Source: Prosopocoilus inquinatus
Lineage: Eukaryota; Arthropoda; Insecta; Coleoptera; Lucanidae
NCBI GenBank assembly: GCA_036172665.1
Contig: JAYKNF010000014.1
Span: 3,399,001-3,463,000 of the forward strand
DNA length: 64,000 bases
Reading direction: 5' to 3'
This document shows positions 13,956-25,173 of the stretch, piece after piece. The translations under genes and the position numbers were made by a program. The notes beneath the pieces are model-generated. The model was not told where the DNA came from, made no database searches, and saw only the letters and a list, made by a program, of their open reading frames with translations. Every line of letters begins with the position of its first letter. Position 1 is the stretch's first letter.

Positions 13956-14829
13956 TCGAAACGTCAAATAACATAGTAGCTAAGTAAGGATCGATTAGAT
14001 ACATCACAGGAACAACGCTAATGCGTGTTGTTTCGTTCAAAACTATTTCCAGCTTCTGCTGCGTCCGAAAACGTCGTATCTCACATCAGAGTTACTGGAG
14101 CCCATCGAAACGTCAAATAACATGATAGATAAGTAAGGATCGATTAGATACATCACAGGAACATCGCTAATGCGTGTTGTTTCGTTTAAAACTATTTCCA
14201 GCTTCTGCTGCGTCCGAAAACGTCGTATCTCACATCAGAGTTACTGGAGCCCATCGAAACGTCAAATAACATGATAGATAAATAAGGATCGATTAGATAC
14301 AGCACAGGAACAACGCTAAAACGTGTTGTTTCGTTTAAAACTATTTCCAGCTTCTGCTGCGTCCGAGAACTTCGTATCTCACGTCAGGGTTACTGGAGTA
14401 CATCCAAACGTCAAATAACATGATAGATAAGTAAGGATCGATTAGATACATCACAGGAACAACGCTAATGCGTGTTGTTTCGTTTAAAACTATTTCTAGC
14501 TTCAGCTGCGTCCGAGAACTTCGTCTCTCACATCTAAGTTACTGGAGTCCATCGTAACGCCAAATAACATGATAGATGAGTAAGGATCGATTAGATACAT
14601 CACAGGAACAACGCTAATGCGTGTTGTTTCGTTTAAAACTATTTCCAGCTTCTGCTGCGTCCGAGAACTTCGTATCTCACGTCAGGGTTACTGGAGTCCA
14701 TCCAAACGTCAAATAACATGTTAGATAAGTAAGGATCGTTTAGATACATCACAGGAACAACGCTAATACGTGTTGTTTCGTTCAAAACTATTTCCAGCTT
14801 CTGCTGCGTCCGAAATCTTTGTATCTCAC
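13956..14829 (+). repeat. Satellite segment between the two duplicated blocks
   Basis: This is about six monomers separating copies A and B. They include the tagtagctaag type, two monomers of the gagcccatcg type and a ttcgtctctc monomer (14520). The monomer at about 14281 has gataaataagg where copies elsewhere have gataagtaagg or gatatgtaagg. The pattern resembles parts of 9.0-10.3 kb. No non-satellite sequence is seen. Confidence 0.75.
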
Positions 14830-17800
14830 ATCAGAGTTACTGGAGTCCATCGAAACGTCAAATAACATGATAGATAAGTAACTATCGATTAGATACAGCA
14901 CAGGAACAACGCTAATACGTGTTGTTTCGTTTAAAACTATTTCCAGCTCCTGCTGCGTCCAAAAACTTTGTATCTCACATCAGACATACTGGAGTCCATC
15001 CAAACGTCAAATAACATGTTAGATATGTAAGGATCGTTTAGATACATCACAGGAACAACGCTAATACGTGTTGTTTCTTTCAAAACTATTTCCAGCTTCT
15101 GCTGCGTCCGAAATCTTTCTATCTCACATCAGAGTTACTGGAGTCCATCGAAACGTCAAATAACATGATAGATAAGTAAGTATCGATTAGATACAGCACA
15201 GGAACAACGCTAATACGTGTTGTTTCGTTTAAAACTATTTCCAGTTCCTGCTGCGTCCGATAACTTTGTATCTCACATCAGAGTTACTGGAGTCTGTCCA
15301 AACGTCAAATAACATGATAGATGAGTAAGGATCGATTAGATACATCACAGGAACAACGTTAATACGTGTTGTTTCGTTCAAAACTATTTCCAGCTTCTGC
15401 TGCGTCCAAAAACTTTGTATCTCACATCAGAGTTACTGGAGTCCATCCAAACGTCAAATAACATGATAGATGAGTAAGGATCGATTAGATACATCACAGG
15501 AACAACGCTAATACGTGTTGTTTCGTTTAAAACTATTTCCAGCTTCTGCTGCGTCCGAGAACTTCGTATCTCACGTCAGGGTTACTGGAGTCCATCCAAA
15601 CGTCAAATAACATGATAGATAAGTAAGGATCGATTAGATGCATCACAGGAACAACGCTAATGCGTGTTGTTTCGTTTAAAACTATTTCTAGCTTCAGCTG
15701 CGTCCGATAACTACGTATCTCACATCTAAGTTACTGGAGTCCATCGTAACGCCAAATAACATGATAGATGAGTAAGGATCGATTAGATACATCACAGGAA
15801 CAACGCTAATGCGTGTTGTTTCGTTTAAAACTATTTCCAGCTTCTGCTGTGTCCGAGAACATCGTATCTTACGTCAGGGTTACTGGAGTCCATCCAAACG
15901 TCAAATAACATGATAGATAGGTAAGGATCGATTAGATACAGCACAGGAACAACGCTAATACGTGTTGTTTCGTTTAAAACTATTTCCAGCTCCTGCTGCG
16001 TCCCAAAACTTTGTATCTCACATCAGACTTACTGGAGTCCATCCAAACTTCAAATAACATGTTAGATAAGTAAGGATCGTTTAGATACATCACAGGAACA
16101 ACGCTAATAGGTGTTGTTTCGTTCAAAACTATTTCCAGCTTCTGCTGCTTCCGAAATCTTTGTATCTCTCAACAGAGTTGCTGGAGTCCATCCAAACGTC
16201 AAATAACATGATAGATGAGTAAGGATCGATTAGATACATCACAGGAACAACGTTAATACGTGTTGTTTCGTTCAAAACTATTTCCAGTTTCTGCTGCGTC
16301 CGAGAACTTTGTATCTCACATCAGAGTTACTGGAGTCCGTCCAAACGTCAAACAACATGATAGATGAGTAAGGATCGTTTAGATACATCACAGGAATATC
16401 GCTAATGCGTGCTGTTTCGTTTAAAACTATTTCCAGCTCCTGCTGCGTCCGAAAACGTCGTATCTCACATCAGAGTTACTGGAGTCCATCGAAACTTCAA
16501 ATAACATGATAGAAAAGTAAGGATCCATTAGATACATCACAGGAACAACGCTAATACGTGTTGTTTCGTTCAAAACTATTTCCAGCTTCTGCTGCCTCCA
16601 AAAACTTTGTATCTCACATCAAAGTTACTGGAGTCCATCCAAACGTAAAATAACATGATAGATGAGTAATTATCGATTAGATACATCACAGGAACATCGC
16701 TAATGCGTGTTGTTTCGTTTAAAACTATTTCCAGCTTCTGCTGCGTCCGAAAGCTTCGTATCTCACATCAGAGTTACTGGAGTCCATCGAAACGTCAAAT
16801 AACATGATAGATAAGTAAGTATCGATTAGATACAGCACAGGAACAACGCTAATACGTGTTGTTTCGTTTAAAACTATTTCCAGCTCCTGCTGCGTCCAAA
16901 AACTTTGTATCTTACATCAGACTTACTGGAGTCCATCCAAACGTCAAATAACATGTTAGATAAGTAAGGATCGTTTAGATACATCACAGGAACAACGCTA
17001 ATACGTGTTGTTTCGTTCAAAACTATTTCCAGCTTCTGCTGCGTCCGAAATCTTTGTATCTCACATCAGAGTTACTGGAGTCCATCGAAACGTCAAATAA
17101 CATGATAGATAAGTAAGTATCGATTAGATACAGCACAGGAACAACGCTAATACGTGTTGTTTCGTTTAAAACTATTTCCAGCTCCTGCTGCGCCCAAAAA
17201 CTTTGTATCTCACATCAGACTTACTGGAGTCCATCCAAACGTCAAGTAACATGTTAGATAAGTAAGGATCGTTTAGATACATCACAGGAACAACGCTAAT
17301 ACGTGTTGTTTCGTTCAAAACTATTTCCAGCTTCTGCTGCGTCCGATAACTTTGTATCTCACATCACAGTTACTGGAGTCTGTCCAAACGTCAAATAACA
17401 TGATAGATGAGTAAGGATAGATTAGATACATTACAGGAACAACGCTAATATGTGTTGTTTCGTTTAAAACTATTTCCAGCTGCTGCTGCGTCCGAAAACG
17501 TCGTATCTCACATCAGAGTTACTGGAGTCCATCGAAATGTCAAATAACATGATAGATAAGTAAGGATCGATTAGATACAGCACAGGAACAACGCTAATGC
17601 GTGTTGTTTCGTTTAAAACTATTTCTAGCTTCAGCTGGGTCCGAGAACTTCGTATCTCACATCTAAGTTACTGGAGTTGATCGAAACGCCAAATAACATG
17701 ATAGATGAGTAAGGATCGATTAGATACATCACAGGAACAACGCTAATGCGTGTTGTTTCGTTTAAAACTATTTCCAGCTTCTGCTGCGTCCGAAAATTTC

Positions 17801-17830
17801 GTATCTCACATTAGAGTTACTGGAGTCCAT
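14830..17830 (+). repeat. Recent block duplication, copy B
   Basis: This is the partner of 11105-13955 and shares its rare variants in the same order. It contains an extra monomer near 16450-16600 carrying gaaaagtaaggatcc and ctgcctccaaaaac, which copy A lacks. A similar monomer occurs at about 660-800 and again near 24400-24510, so loss in copy A is likelier than gain in copy B. At about 17830 it turns from the aatttcg type into a catccaaac monomer where copy A continues into catcgaaac. Confidence 0.88.
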
Positions 17831-20529
17831 CCAAACGTCAAATAACATGTTAGATAAGTAAGGATCGTTTAGATACATCACAGGAACAACGCTAATACGT
17901 GTTGTTTCGTTCAAAACTATTTCCAGCTTCTGCTGCGTCCGAAATCTTTGTATCTCACATCAGAGTTACTGGAGTCCATCGAAACGTCAAATAACATGAT
18001 AGATAAGTAAGTATCGATTAGATACAGCACAGGAACAACGCTAATACGTGTTGTTTCGTTTAAAACTATTTCCAGCTCCTGCTGCGTCCGATAACTTTGT
18101 ATCTCACATCAGAGTTACTGGAGTCTGTCCAAACGTCAAATAACATGATAGATGAGTAAGGATCGATTAGATACATCACAGGAACAACGTTAATACGTGT
18201 TGTTTCGTTTACAACTATTTCCAGCTCCTGCTGCGTCCGAAAACTTCGTATCTCACATCAGAGTTACTGGAGTCCATCGAAACGTCAAATAACATGATAG
18301 ATAAGTAAGTATCGATTAGATACAGCACAGGAACAACGCTAATGCGTGTTGTTTCGTTTAAAACTATTTCCAGCTCCTGCTGCGTCCAAAAACTTTGTAT
18401 CTCACATCAGACTTACTGGAGTCCATCCAAACGTCAAATAACATGTTAGATAAGTAAGGATCGTTTAGATACATCACAGGAACAACGCTAATACGTGTTG
18501 TTTCGTTTAAAACTATTTCCAGCTGCTGCTGCGTCCAAAAACTTTGTATCTCACATCAGAGTTACTGGAGTCCATCCAAACGTAAAATAACATGATAGAT
18601 GAGTAAGGATCGATTAGATATATCACAGGAACAACGCTAATACGTGGTGTATCGTTTAGAACTATTTCCAGCTTCTGTTGCGTCCGAAAATTTCGTATCT
18701 CACATTAGAGTTACTGGAGTCCATCGAAACGTCAAATAACATGATAGATGAGTAAGGATCGATTAGATACAGCACAGGAACAACGCTAATACGTGTTGTT
18801 TCGTTTAAAACTATTTCCAGCTCCTGCTGCGTCCAAAAACTTTGTATATCACATCAGACTTACTGGAGTGTATCCAAACTTTAAATAACATGTTAGATAA
18901 GTAAGGATCGTTTAGATACATCACAGGAACAACGCTAATAGGTGTTGTTTCGTTCAAAACTATTTCCAGCTTCTGCTGCGTCCGAAATCTTTGTATCTCT
19001 CATCCTAGTTACTGGAGTCCATCCAAACGTCAAATAACATGATAGATGAGTAAGGATCGATTAGATACATCACAGGAACAACGCTAATACGTGTTATTTC
19101 GTTTAATACTATTTCCAGCTTCTGCTGCGTCCGGAAACGTCGTATCTCACATCAGAGTTACTGGAGTCCATCGAAACGTCAAATAACATGATAGATGAGT
19201 AAGGATCGATTAGATACATCACAGGAACAACGCTAATAGGTGTTGTTTCGTTCAAAACTATTTCCAGCTTCTGCTGCGTCCGAAATCTTTGTATCTCTCA
19301 TCCTAGTTACTGGAGTCCATCCAAACGTCAAATAACATGATAGATGAGTAAGGATCGATTAGATACATCACAGGAACAACGCTAATACGTGTTGTTTCGT
19401 TTAAAACTATTTCCAGCTCCTGCTGCGTCCCAAAACTTTGTATCTCACATCAGACTCACTGGAGTCCACCCAAACGTCAAATAACATGATAGATGAGTAA
19501 GGATCGATTAGATACATCACAGGAACAACGCTAATACGTGTTGTTTCGTTTAAAACTATTTCCAGCTTCTGCTGCGTCCGAAAACGTCGTATCTCACATC
19601 AGAGTTACTGGAGTCCATCCGAACGTCAAATAACATGATAGATAAGTAAGGATCGATTAGATACAGCACAGGAACAACGCTAATACGTGTTGTTTCGTTT
19701 AAAACTATTTCCAGCTCCTGCTGCGTCCAAAAACTTTGTATCTCACATCAGAGTTACTGGAGTCCATCCAAACGTCAAATAACATGATAGATTAGTAAGG
19801 ATCGATTAGATACATCACCGGAACAACGCCAATGCGTGTTGTTTCGTTTAAAACTATTTCCAGCTTCTGCTGCGTCCGAAAATTTCGTATCTCACATTAG
19901 AGTTACTGGAGTCCATCGAAACGTCAAATAACATAGTAGCTAAGTAAGGATCGATTAGATACATCACAGGAACAACGCTAATGCGTGTTGTTTCGTTCAA
20001 AACTATTTCCAGCTTCTGCTGCGTCCGAAAACGTCGAATCTCACATCAGAGTTACTGGAGCCCATCGAAACGTCAAATAACATGATAGATAAGTAAGGAT
20101 CGATTAGATACATCACAGGAACATCGCTAATGCGTGTTGTTTCGTTTAAAACTATTTCCAGCTTCTGCTGCGTCCGAAAACGTCGTATCTCACATCAGAG
20201 ATACTGGAGCCCATCGAAACGTCAAATAACATAATAGATAAGTAAGGATCTATTAGATACATCACAGGAACAACGCTAATATGTGTTGTTTCGTTTCAAA
20301 CTATTTCCAGCTGCTGCTGCGTCTGAAAATTTCGTATCTCACATTAGAGTTACTGGAGTCCATCGAAACGTCAAATAACATAGTAGCTAAGTAAGGATCG
20401 ATTAAATACATCACAGGAACAACGCTAATACGTGTTGTTTCGTTCAAAACTATTTCCAGCTTCTGCTGCGTCCGAAATCTTTGTATCTCACATCAGAGTT
20501 ACTGGAGTCCATCCAAACGTCAAATAACA
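17831..20529 (+). repeat. Forward arm block: segment shared with the proximal reverse arm
   Basis: About 18 monomers carry variants that are rare elsewhere in the forward arm. These include ggagtgtatcc (about 18867), ctcatcctag (about 18996 and 19298), ttatttcgtttaatac with ccggaaacg (about 19095-19140) and cagactcactgg with ccaccc (about 19452). The same variants appear in reverse complement at about 25.9-26.3 kb and at several places up to 57 kb. The segment ties the two arms together as relatives. No gene is present. Confidence 0.8.
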
Positions 20530-21300
20530 TGATAGAAAAGTAAGGATCGATTAGCTACATCACAGGAACAACGCTAATAAGTGTTGTTTCGTTCAAAACT
20601 ATTTCCAGCTTCTGCTGCGTCCAAAAACTTTGTATCTCACATCAAAGTTACTGGAGTCCATCCAAACGCAAAATAACATGATAGATGAGTAATTATCGAT
20701 TAGATACATCACAGGAACATCGCTAATGCGTGTTGTTTCGTTTAAAACTATTTCCAGCTTCTGCTGCGTCCGTAAACGTCGTATCTCACATCAGAGTTAC
20801 TGGAGCACATCGAAACGTCAAATAACATGATAGATAAGTAAGGATCGATTAGATACAGCACAGGAACAACGCTAAAACGTGTTGTTTCGTTTACAACTAT
20901 TTCCAGCTCCTGCTGCGTCCGAAAACTTCGTATCTCACATCAGAGTTACTGGAGTCCATCGAAACGTCAAATAACATGATAGATAAGTAAGTATCGATTA
21001 GATACAGCACAGGAACAACGCTAATGCGTGTTGTTTCGTTTAAAACTATTTCCAGCTCCTGCTGCGTCCAAAAACTTTGTATCTCACATCAGACTTACTG
21101 GAGTCCATCCAAACGTCAAATAACATGTTAGATAAGTAAGGATCGTTTAGATACATCACAGGAACAACGCTAATACGTGTTGTTTCGTTCAAAACTATTT
21201 CCAGCTTCTGCTGCGTCCGAAATCTTTGTATCTCACATCAGAGTTACTGGAGTCCATCCAAACGTCAAATAACATGATAGATGAGTAAGGATCGATTAGA
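20530..21300 (+). repeat. 15-monomer HOR, first copy
   Basis: This copy carries the ordered variants gaaaagtaagg with attagctacatc, gctaataagtg, aacgcaaaataac, gtaattatc (20689), gctaaaacgtg and gtttacaac. The same order returns 2,235 bp (15 monomers) later. The boundaries are approximate. Confidence 0.8.
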
Positions 21301-22764
21301 TACATCACAGGAACAACGCTAATGCGTGTTGTTTCATTTAAAACTATTTCTAGCTTCAGCTGCGTCCGAGAACTTCGTATCTCACATCTAAGTTACTGGA
21401 GTCCATCGAAACGCCAAATAACATGATAGATGAGTAAGGATCGATTAGATACATCACAGGAACAACGCTAATATGTGTTGTTTCGTTTCAAACTATTTCC
21501 AGCTGCTGCTGCGTCTGAAAATTTCGTATCTCACATTAGAGTTACTGGAGTCCATCGAAACGTCAAATAACATAGTAGCGAAGTAAGGATCGATTAGATA
21601 CATCACAGGAACAACGCTAATACGTGTTGTTTCGTTCAAAACTATTTCCAGCTTCTGCTGCGTCCAAAAACTTTGTATCTCACATCAGAGTTACTGGAGT
21701 TCATCCAAACGTCAAATAACATGATAGATGAGTAACTATCGATTAGATACATCACAGGAACAACGCTAATACGTGTTGTTTCGTTTAAAACTATTTCCAG
21801 CTTCTGCTGCGTCCGAGAACTTCGTATCTCACGTCAGGGTTACTGGAGTCCATCCAAACGTCAAATAACATGATAGATAAGTAAGGATCGATTAGATACA
21901 GCACAGGAACAACGCTAATACGTGTTGTTTCGTTTAAAACTATTTCCAGCTCCTGCTGCGTCCCAAAACTTTGTATCTCACATCAGACTTACTGGAGTCC
22001 ATCCAAACGTCAAATAACATGTTAGATAAATAAGGATCGTTTAGATACATCACAGGAACAACGCTAATGCGTGTTGTTTCGTTTAAAACTATTTCCAGCT
22101 TCTGCTGCGTTCGAGAACTTCGTATCTCACGTCAGGGTTACTGGAGTCCCTCCAAACGTCAAATAAGATAATAGATAAGTAAGGATCGATTAGATACAGC
22201 ACAGGAACAACGCTAATACGTGTTGTTTCGTTTAAAACTATTTCCAGCTTCTGCTGCGTCCAAAAACTTTGTATCTCACATCAGACTTACTGGAGTCCAT
22301 CCAAACGTCAAATAACATGATAGATGAGTAAGGATCGATTAGATACATCACAGGAACAACGCTAATACGTGTTGTTTCGTTTAAAACTATTTCCAGCTTC
22401 TGCTGGGTCCGAGAACGTCGTATCTCACATCAGAGTTACTGGAGTCCATCGAAACGTCAAATAACATGATAGATAAGTAAGGATCGATTAGATACAGCAC
22501 AGGAACAACGCTAATACGTGTTGTTTCGTTTAAAACTATTTCCAGCTCCTGCTGCGTCCAAAAACTTTGTATCTCACATCAGACTTACTGGAGTCCATCC
22601 AAACGTTAAATAACATGTTAGATAAGTAAGGATCGTTTAGATACATCACAGGAATATCGCTAATGCGTGTTGTTTCGTTTAAAACTATTTCCAGCTTCTG
22701 CTGCGTCAGAAAACCTCGTATCTCACATCAGAGTTACTGGAGTCCATCGAAACGTCAAATAACA

Positions 22765-23540
22765 TGATAGAAAAGTAAGGCTCGATTAGCTACATCACGG
22801 GAACAACGCTAATAAGTGTTGTTTCGTTCAAAACTATTTCCAGCTTCTGCTGCGTCCAAAAACTTTGTATCTCACATCAAAGTTACTGGAGTCCATCCAA
22901 ACGCAAAATAACATGATAGATGAGTAATTATCGATTAGATACATCACAGGAACATCGCTAATGCGTGTTGTTTCGTTTAAAACTATTTCCAGCTTCTGCT
23001 GCGTCCGAAAACGTCGTATCTCACATCAGAGTTACTGGAGCCCATCGAAACGTCAAATAACATGATAGATAAGTAAGGATCGATTAGATACAGCACAGGA
23101 ACAAAGCTAAAACGTGTTGTTTCGTTTACAACTATTTCCAGCTCCTGCTGCGTCCGAAAACTTCGTATCTCACATCAGAGTTACTGGATTCCATCGAAAC
23201 GTCAAATAACATGATAGATAAGTAAGTATCGATTAGATACAGCACAGGAACAACGCTAATGCGTGTTGTTTCGTTTAAAACTATTTCCAGCTCCTGCTGC
23301 GTCCAAAAACTTTGTATCTCACATCAGACTTACTGGAGTCCATCCAAACGTCAAATAACATGTTAGATAAGTAAGGATCGTTTAGATACATCACAGGAAC
23401 AACGCTAATACGTGTTGTTTCGTTCAAAACTATTTCCAGCTTCTGCTGCGTCCGAAATCTTTGTATCTCACATCAGAGTTACTGGAGTCCATCCAAACGT
23501 CAAATAACATGATAGATGAGTAAGGATCGATTAGATACAT
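22765..23540 (+). repeat. 15-monomer HOR, second copy
   Basis: This repeats 20530-21300 at an offset of 2,235 bp, with its own gtaattatc marker at 22924. It has private changes such as ggctcgattagc, catcacgggaac and acaaagctaaaac. The marker returns a third time at 24563, 11 monomers further on, next to the inversion. Confidence 0.8.
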
Positions 23541-24690
23541 CACAGGAACAACGCTAATACGTGTTGTTTCGTTTAAAACTATTTCCAGCTTCTGCTGCGT
23601 CCGAAAACTTCGTATCTCACATCAGAGTTAGTGGAGTTCATCGAAACGTCAAATAACATGATAGATAAGTAAGTATCGATTAGATACAGCACAGGAACAA
23701 CGCTAATGCGAGTTGTTTCGCTTAAAACTATTTCCAGCTCCTTCTGCGTCCAAAAACTTTGTATCTCACATCAGACTTACTGGAGTCCATCCAAACGTCA
23801 AATAACATGTTAGATAAGTAAGGATCGTTTAGATACATCACAGGAACAACGCTAATACGTGTTGTTTCGTTCAAAACTATTTCCAGCTTCTGCTGCGTCC
23901 GATAACTTTGTATCTCACATCAGAGTTACTGGAGTCCGTCCAAACGTCAAATAACATGATAGATCAGTAAGGATCGATTAGATACATTACAGGAACAACG
24001 CTAATATGTGTTGTTTCGTTTAAAACTATTTCCAGCTGCTGCTGCGTCCGAAAACGTCGTATCTCACATCAGAGTTACTGGAGTCCATCGAAATGCCAAA
24101 TAACATGATAGATAAGTAAGGATCGATTAGATACAGCACAGGAACAACGCTAATGCGTGTTGTTTCGTTTAAAACTATTTCTAGCTTCAGCTGCGTCCGA
24201 GAACATCGTATCTCACATCTAAGTTACTGGAGTCCGTCCAAACGTCAAATAACATGATAGATGAGTAAGGATCTTTTAGATACATCACAGGAATATCGCT
24301 AATGCGTGCTGTTTCGTTTAAAACTATTTCCAGCTCCTTCTGCGTCCGAAAACGTCGTATCTCACATCAGAGTTACTGGAGTCCATCGAAACGTCAAATA
24401 ACATGATAGAAAAGTAAGGATCCATTAGATACATCACAGGAACAACGCTAATACGTGTTGTTTCGTTCAAAACTATTTCCAGCTTCTGCTGCCTCCAAAA
24501 ACTTTGTATCTCACATCAAAGTTACTGGAGTCCATCCAAACGTAAAATAACATGATAGATGAGTAATTATCGATTAGATACATCACAGGAACATCGCTAA
24601 TGCGTGTTGTTTCGTTTAAAACTATTTCCAGCTCCTGCTGCGTCCAAAAACTTTGTATCTCACATCAGACTTACTGGAGTCCATCCAAAC

Positions 24691-24829
24691 GTCAAATAAC
24701 ATGATAGATAAGTATGGATCGATTAGATACAGCACAGGAACAACGCTAATGCGTGTTGTTTCGTTTAAAACTATTTCTAGCTTCAGCTGGGTCCAAGAAC
24801 TTCGTATCTCACATCTAAGTTACTGGAGT
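24691..24829 (+). repeat. Perfect inverted repeat at the polarity switch, left arm
   Basis: These 139 bases are an exact reverse-complement match to 25035-25173, centred on position 24932. They contain two variants seen nowhere else in the window except the mirror copy: agtatggatcg (24711-24721) and gtccaagaac (24791-24800). The usual forms are agtaaggatcg and gtccgagaac. Outside the block, 24690 and 24830 break the symmetry with single-base mismatches. The left side then departs entirely beyond about 24680. Confidence 0.92.
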
Positions 24830-24952
24830 CCATCGAAACGTCAAATAACATGATAGATAAGTAAGTATCGATTAGATACAGCACAGGAACAACGCTAATG
24901 CGTGTTGTTTCGTTTAAAACTATTTCCAGCTCCTGCTGCGTCCAAAAACTTT

Positions 24953-24953
24953 G
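24953..24953. other. Inversion junction (array polarity switch)
   Basis: Forward monomer sequence runs through aaaactttg and stops at 24953. The next bases, gaaacaacacgc, are reverse-orientation monomer. Only the single G at 24953 fits both sides, so microhomology is 1 bp at most. On paper the DNA can fold with gttgtttc ending at 24911 pairing with gaaacaac starting at 24953, leaving a 41-base spacer (24912-24952). The inner 82-base arms differ at about five positions. Confidence 0.95.
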
Positions 24954-25034
24954 AAACAACACGCATTAGCGTTGTTCCTGTGATGTATCTAATCGATCCT
25001 TACTCATCTATCATGTTATTTGGCGTTTCGATGA

Positions 25035-25173
25035 ACTCCAGTAACTTAGATGTGAGATACGAAGTTCTTGGACCCAGCTGAAGCTAGAAATAGTTTTAAA
25101 CGAAACAACACGCATTAGCGTTGTTCCTGTGCTGTATCTAATCGATCCATACTTATCTATCATGTTATTTGAC
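25035..25173 (-). repeat. Perfect inverted repeat at the polarity switch, right arm
   Basis: This is the mirror copy of 24691-24829. It contains gttcttggac and cgatccatact (25143-25153), the complements of the two private variants in the left arm. Beyond 25173 the right side continues as an ordinary run of types also found around 8.4-8.7, 13.5-13.8 and 17.3-17.7 kb of the forward arm. The left side does not. The right arm therefore keeps the older neighbour order and the left arm has been rearranged. Confidence 0.92.

Larger units (their letters stand above)
1..24953 (+). repeat. 149-bp satellite array, forward arm
   Basis: This is an uninterrupted head-to-tail tandem array. The landmark cgctaat recurs every 149 bases from position 11 to 24893. 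That is exactly 167 periods once a single 1-bp deletion near 2494 is allowed for. Monomers differ from each other by scattered substitutions but almost never by indels. A typical monomer is about 39% GC by hand count. No unique DNA, transposon or gene interrupts it. Most copies carry ATCGAT within ggatcgattag, while a common variant has ggatcgtttag instead. I do not recognise the family. The monomer size and uniformity fit eukaryotic centromeric or pericentromeric satellites, which is inference. Confidence 0.98.

Noticed and set aside
24653..24853. A 66-codon open frame on the + strand, ending in SPSKRQIT
   Set aside because: It spans more than one monomer, so the same DNA is read twice in different frames: LLESIQTSNN and then YWSPSKRQIT come from the same ctggagtccatc region. 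It has no start-site context and exists only because a few stop codons are mutated in these monomers.
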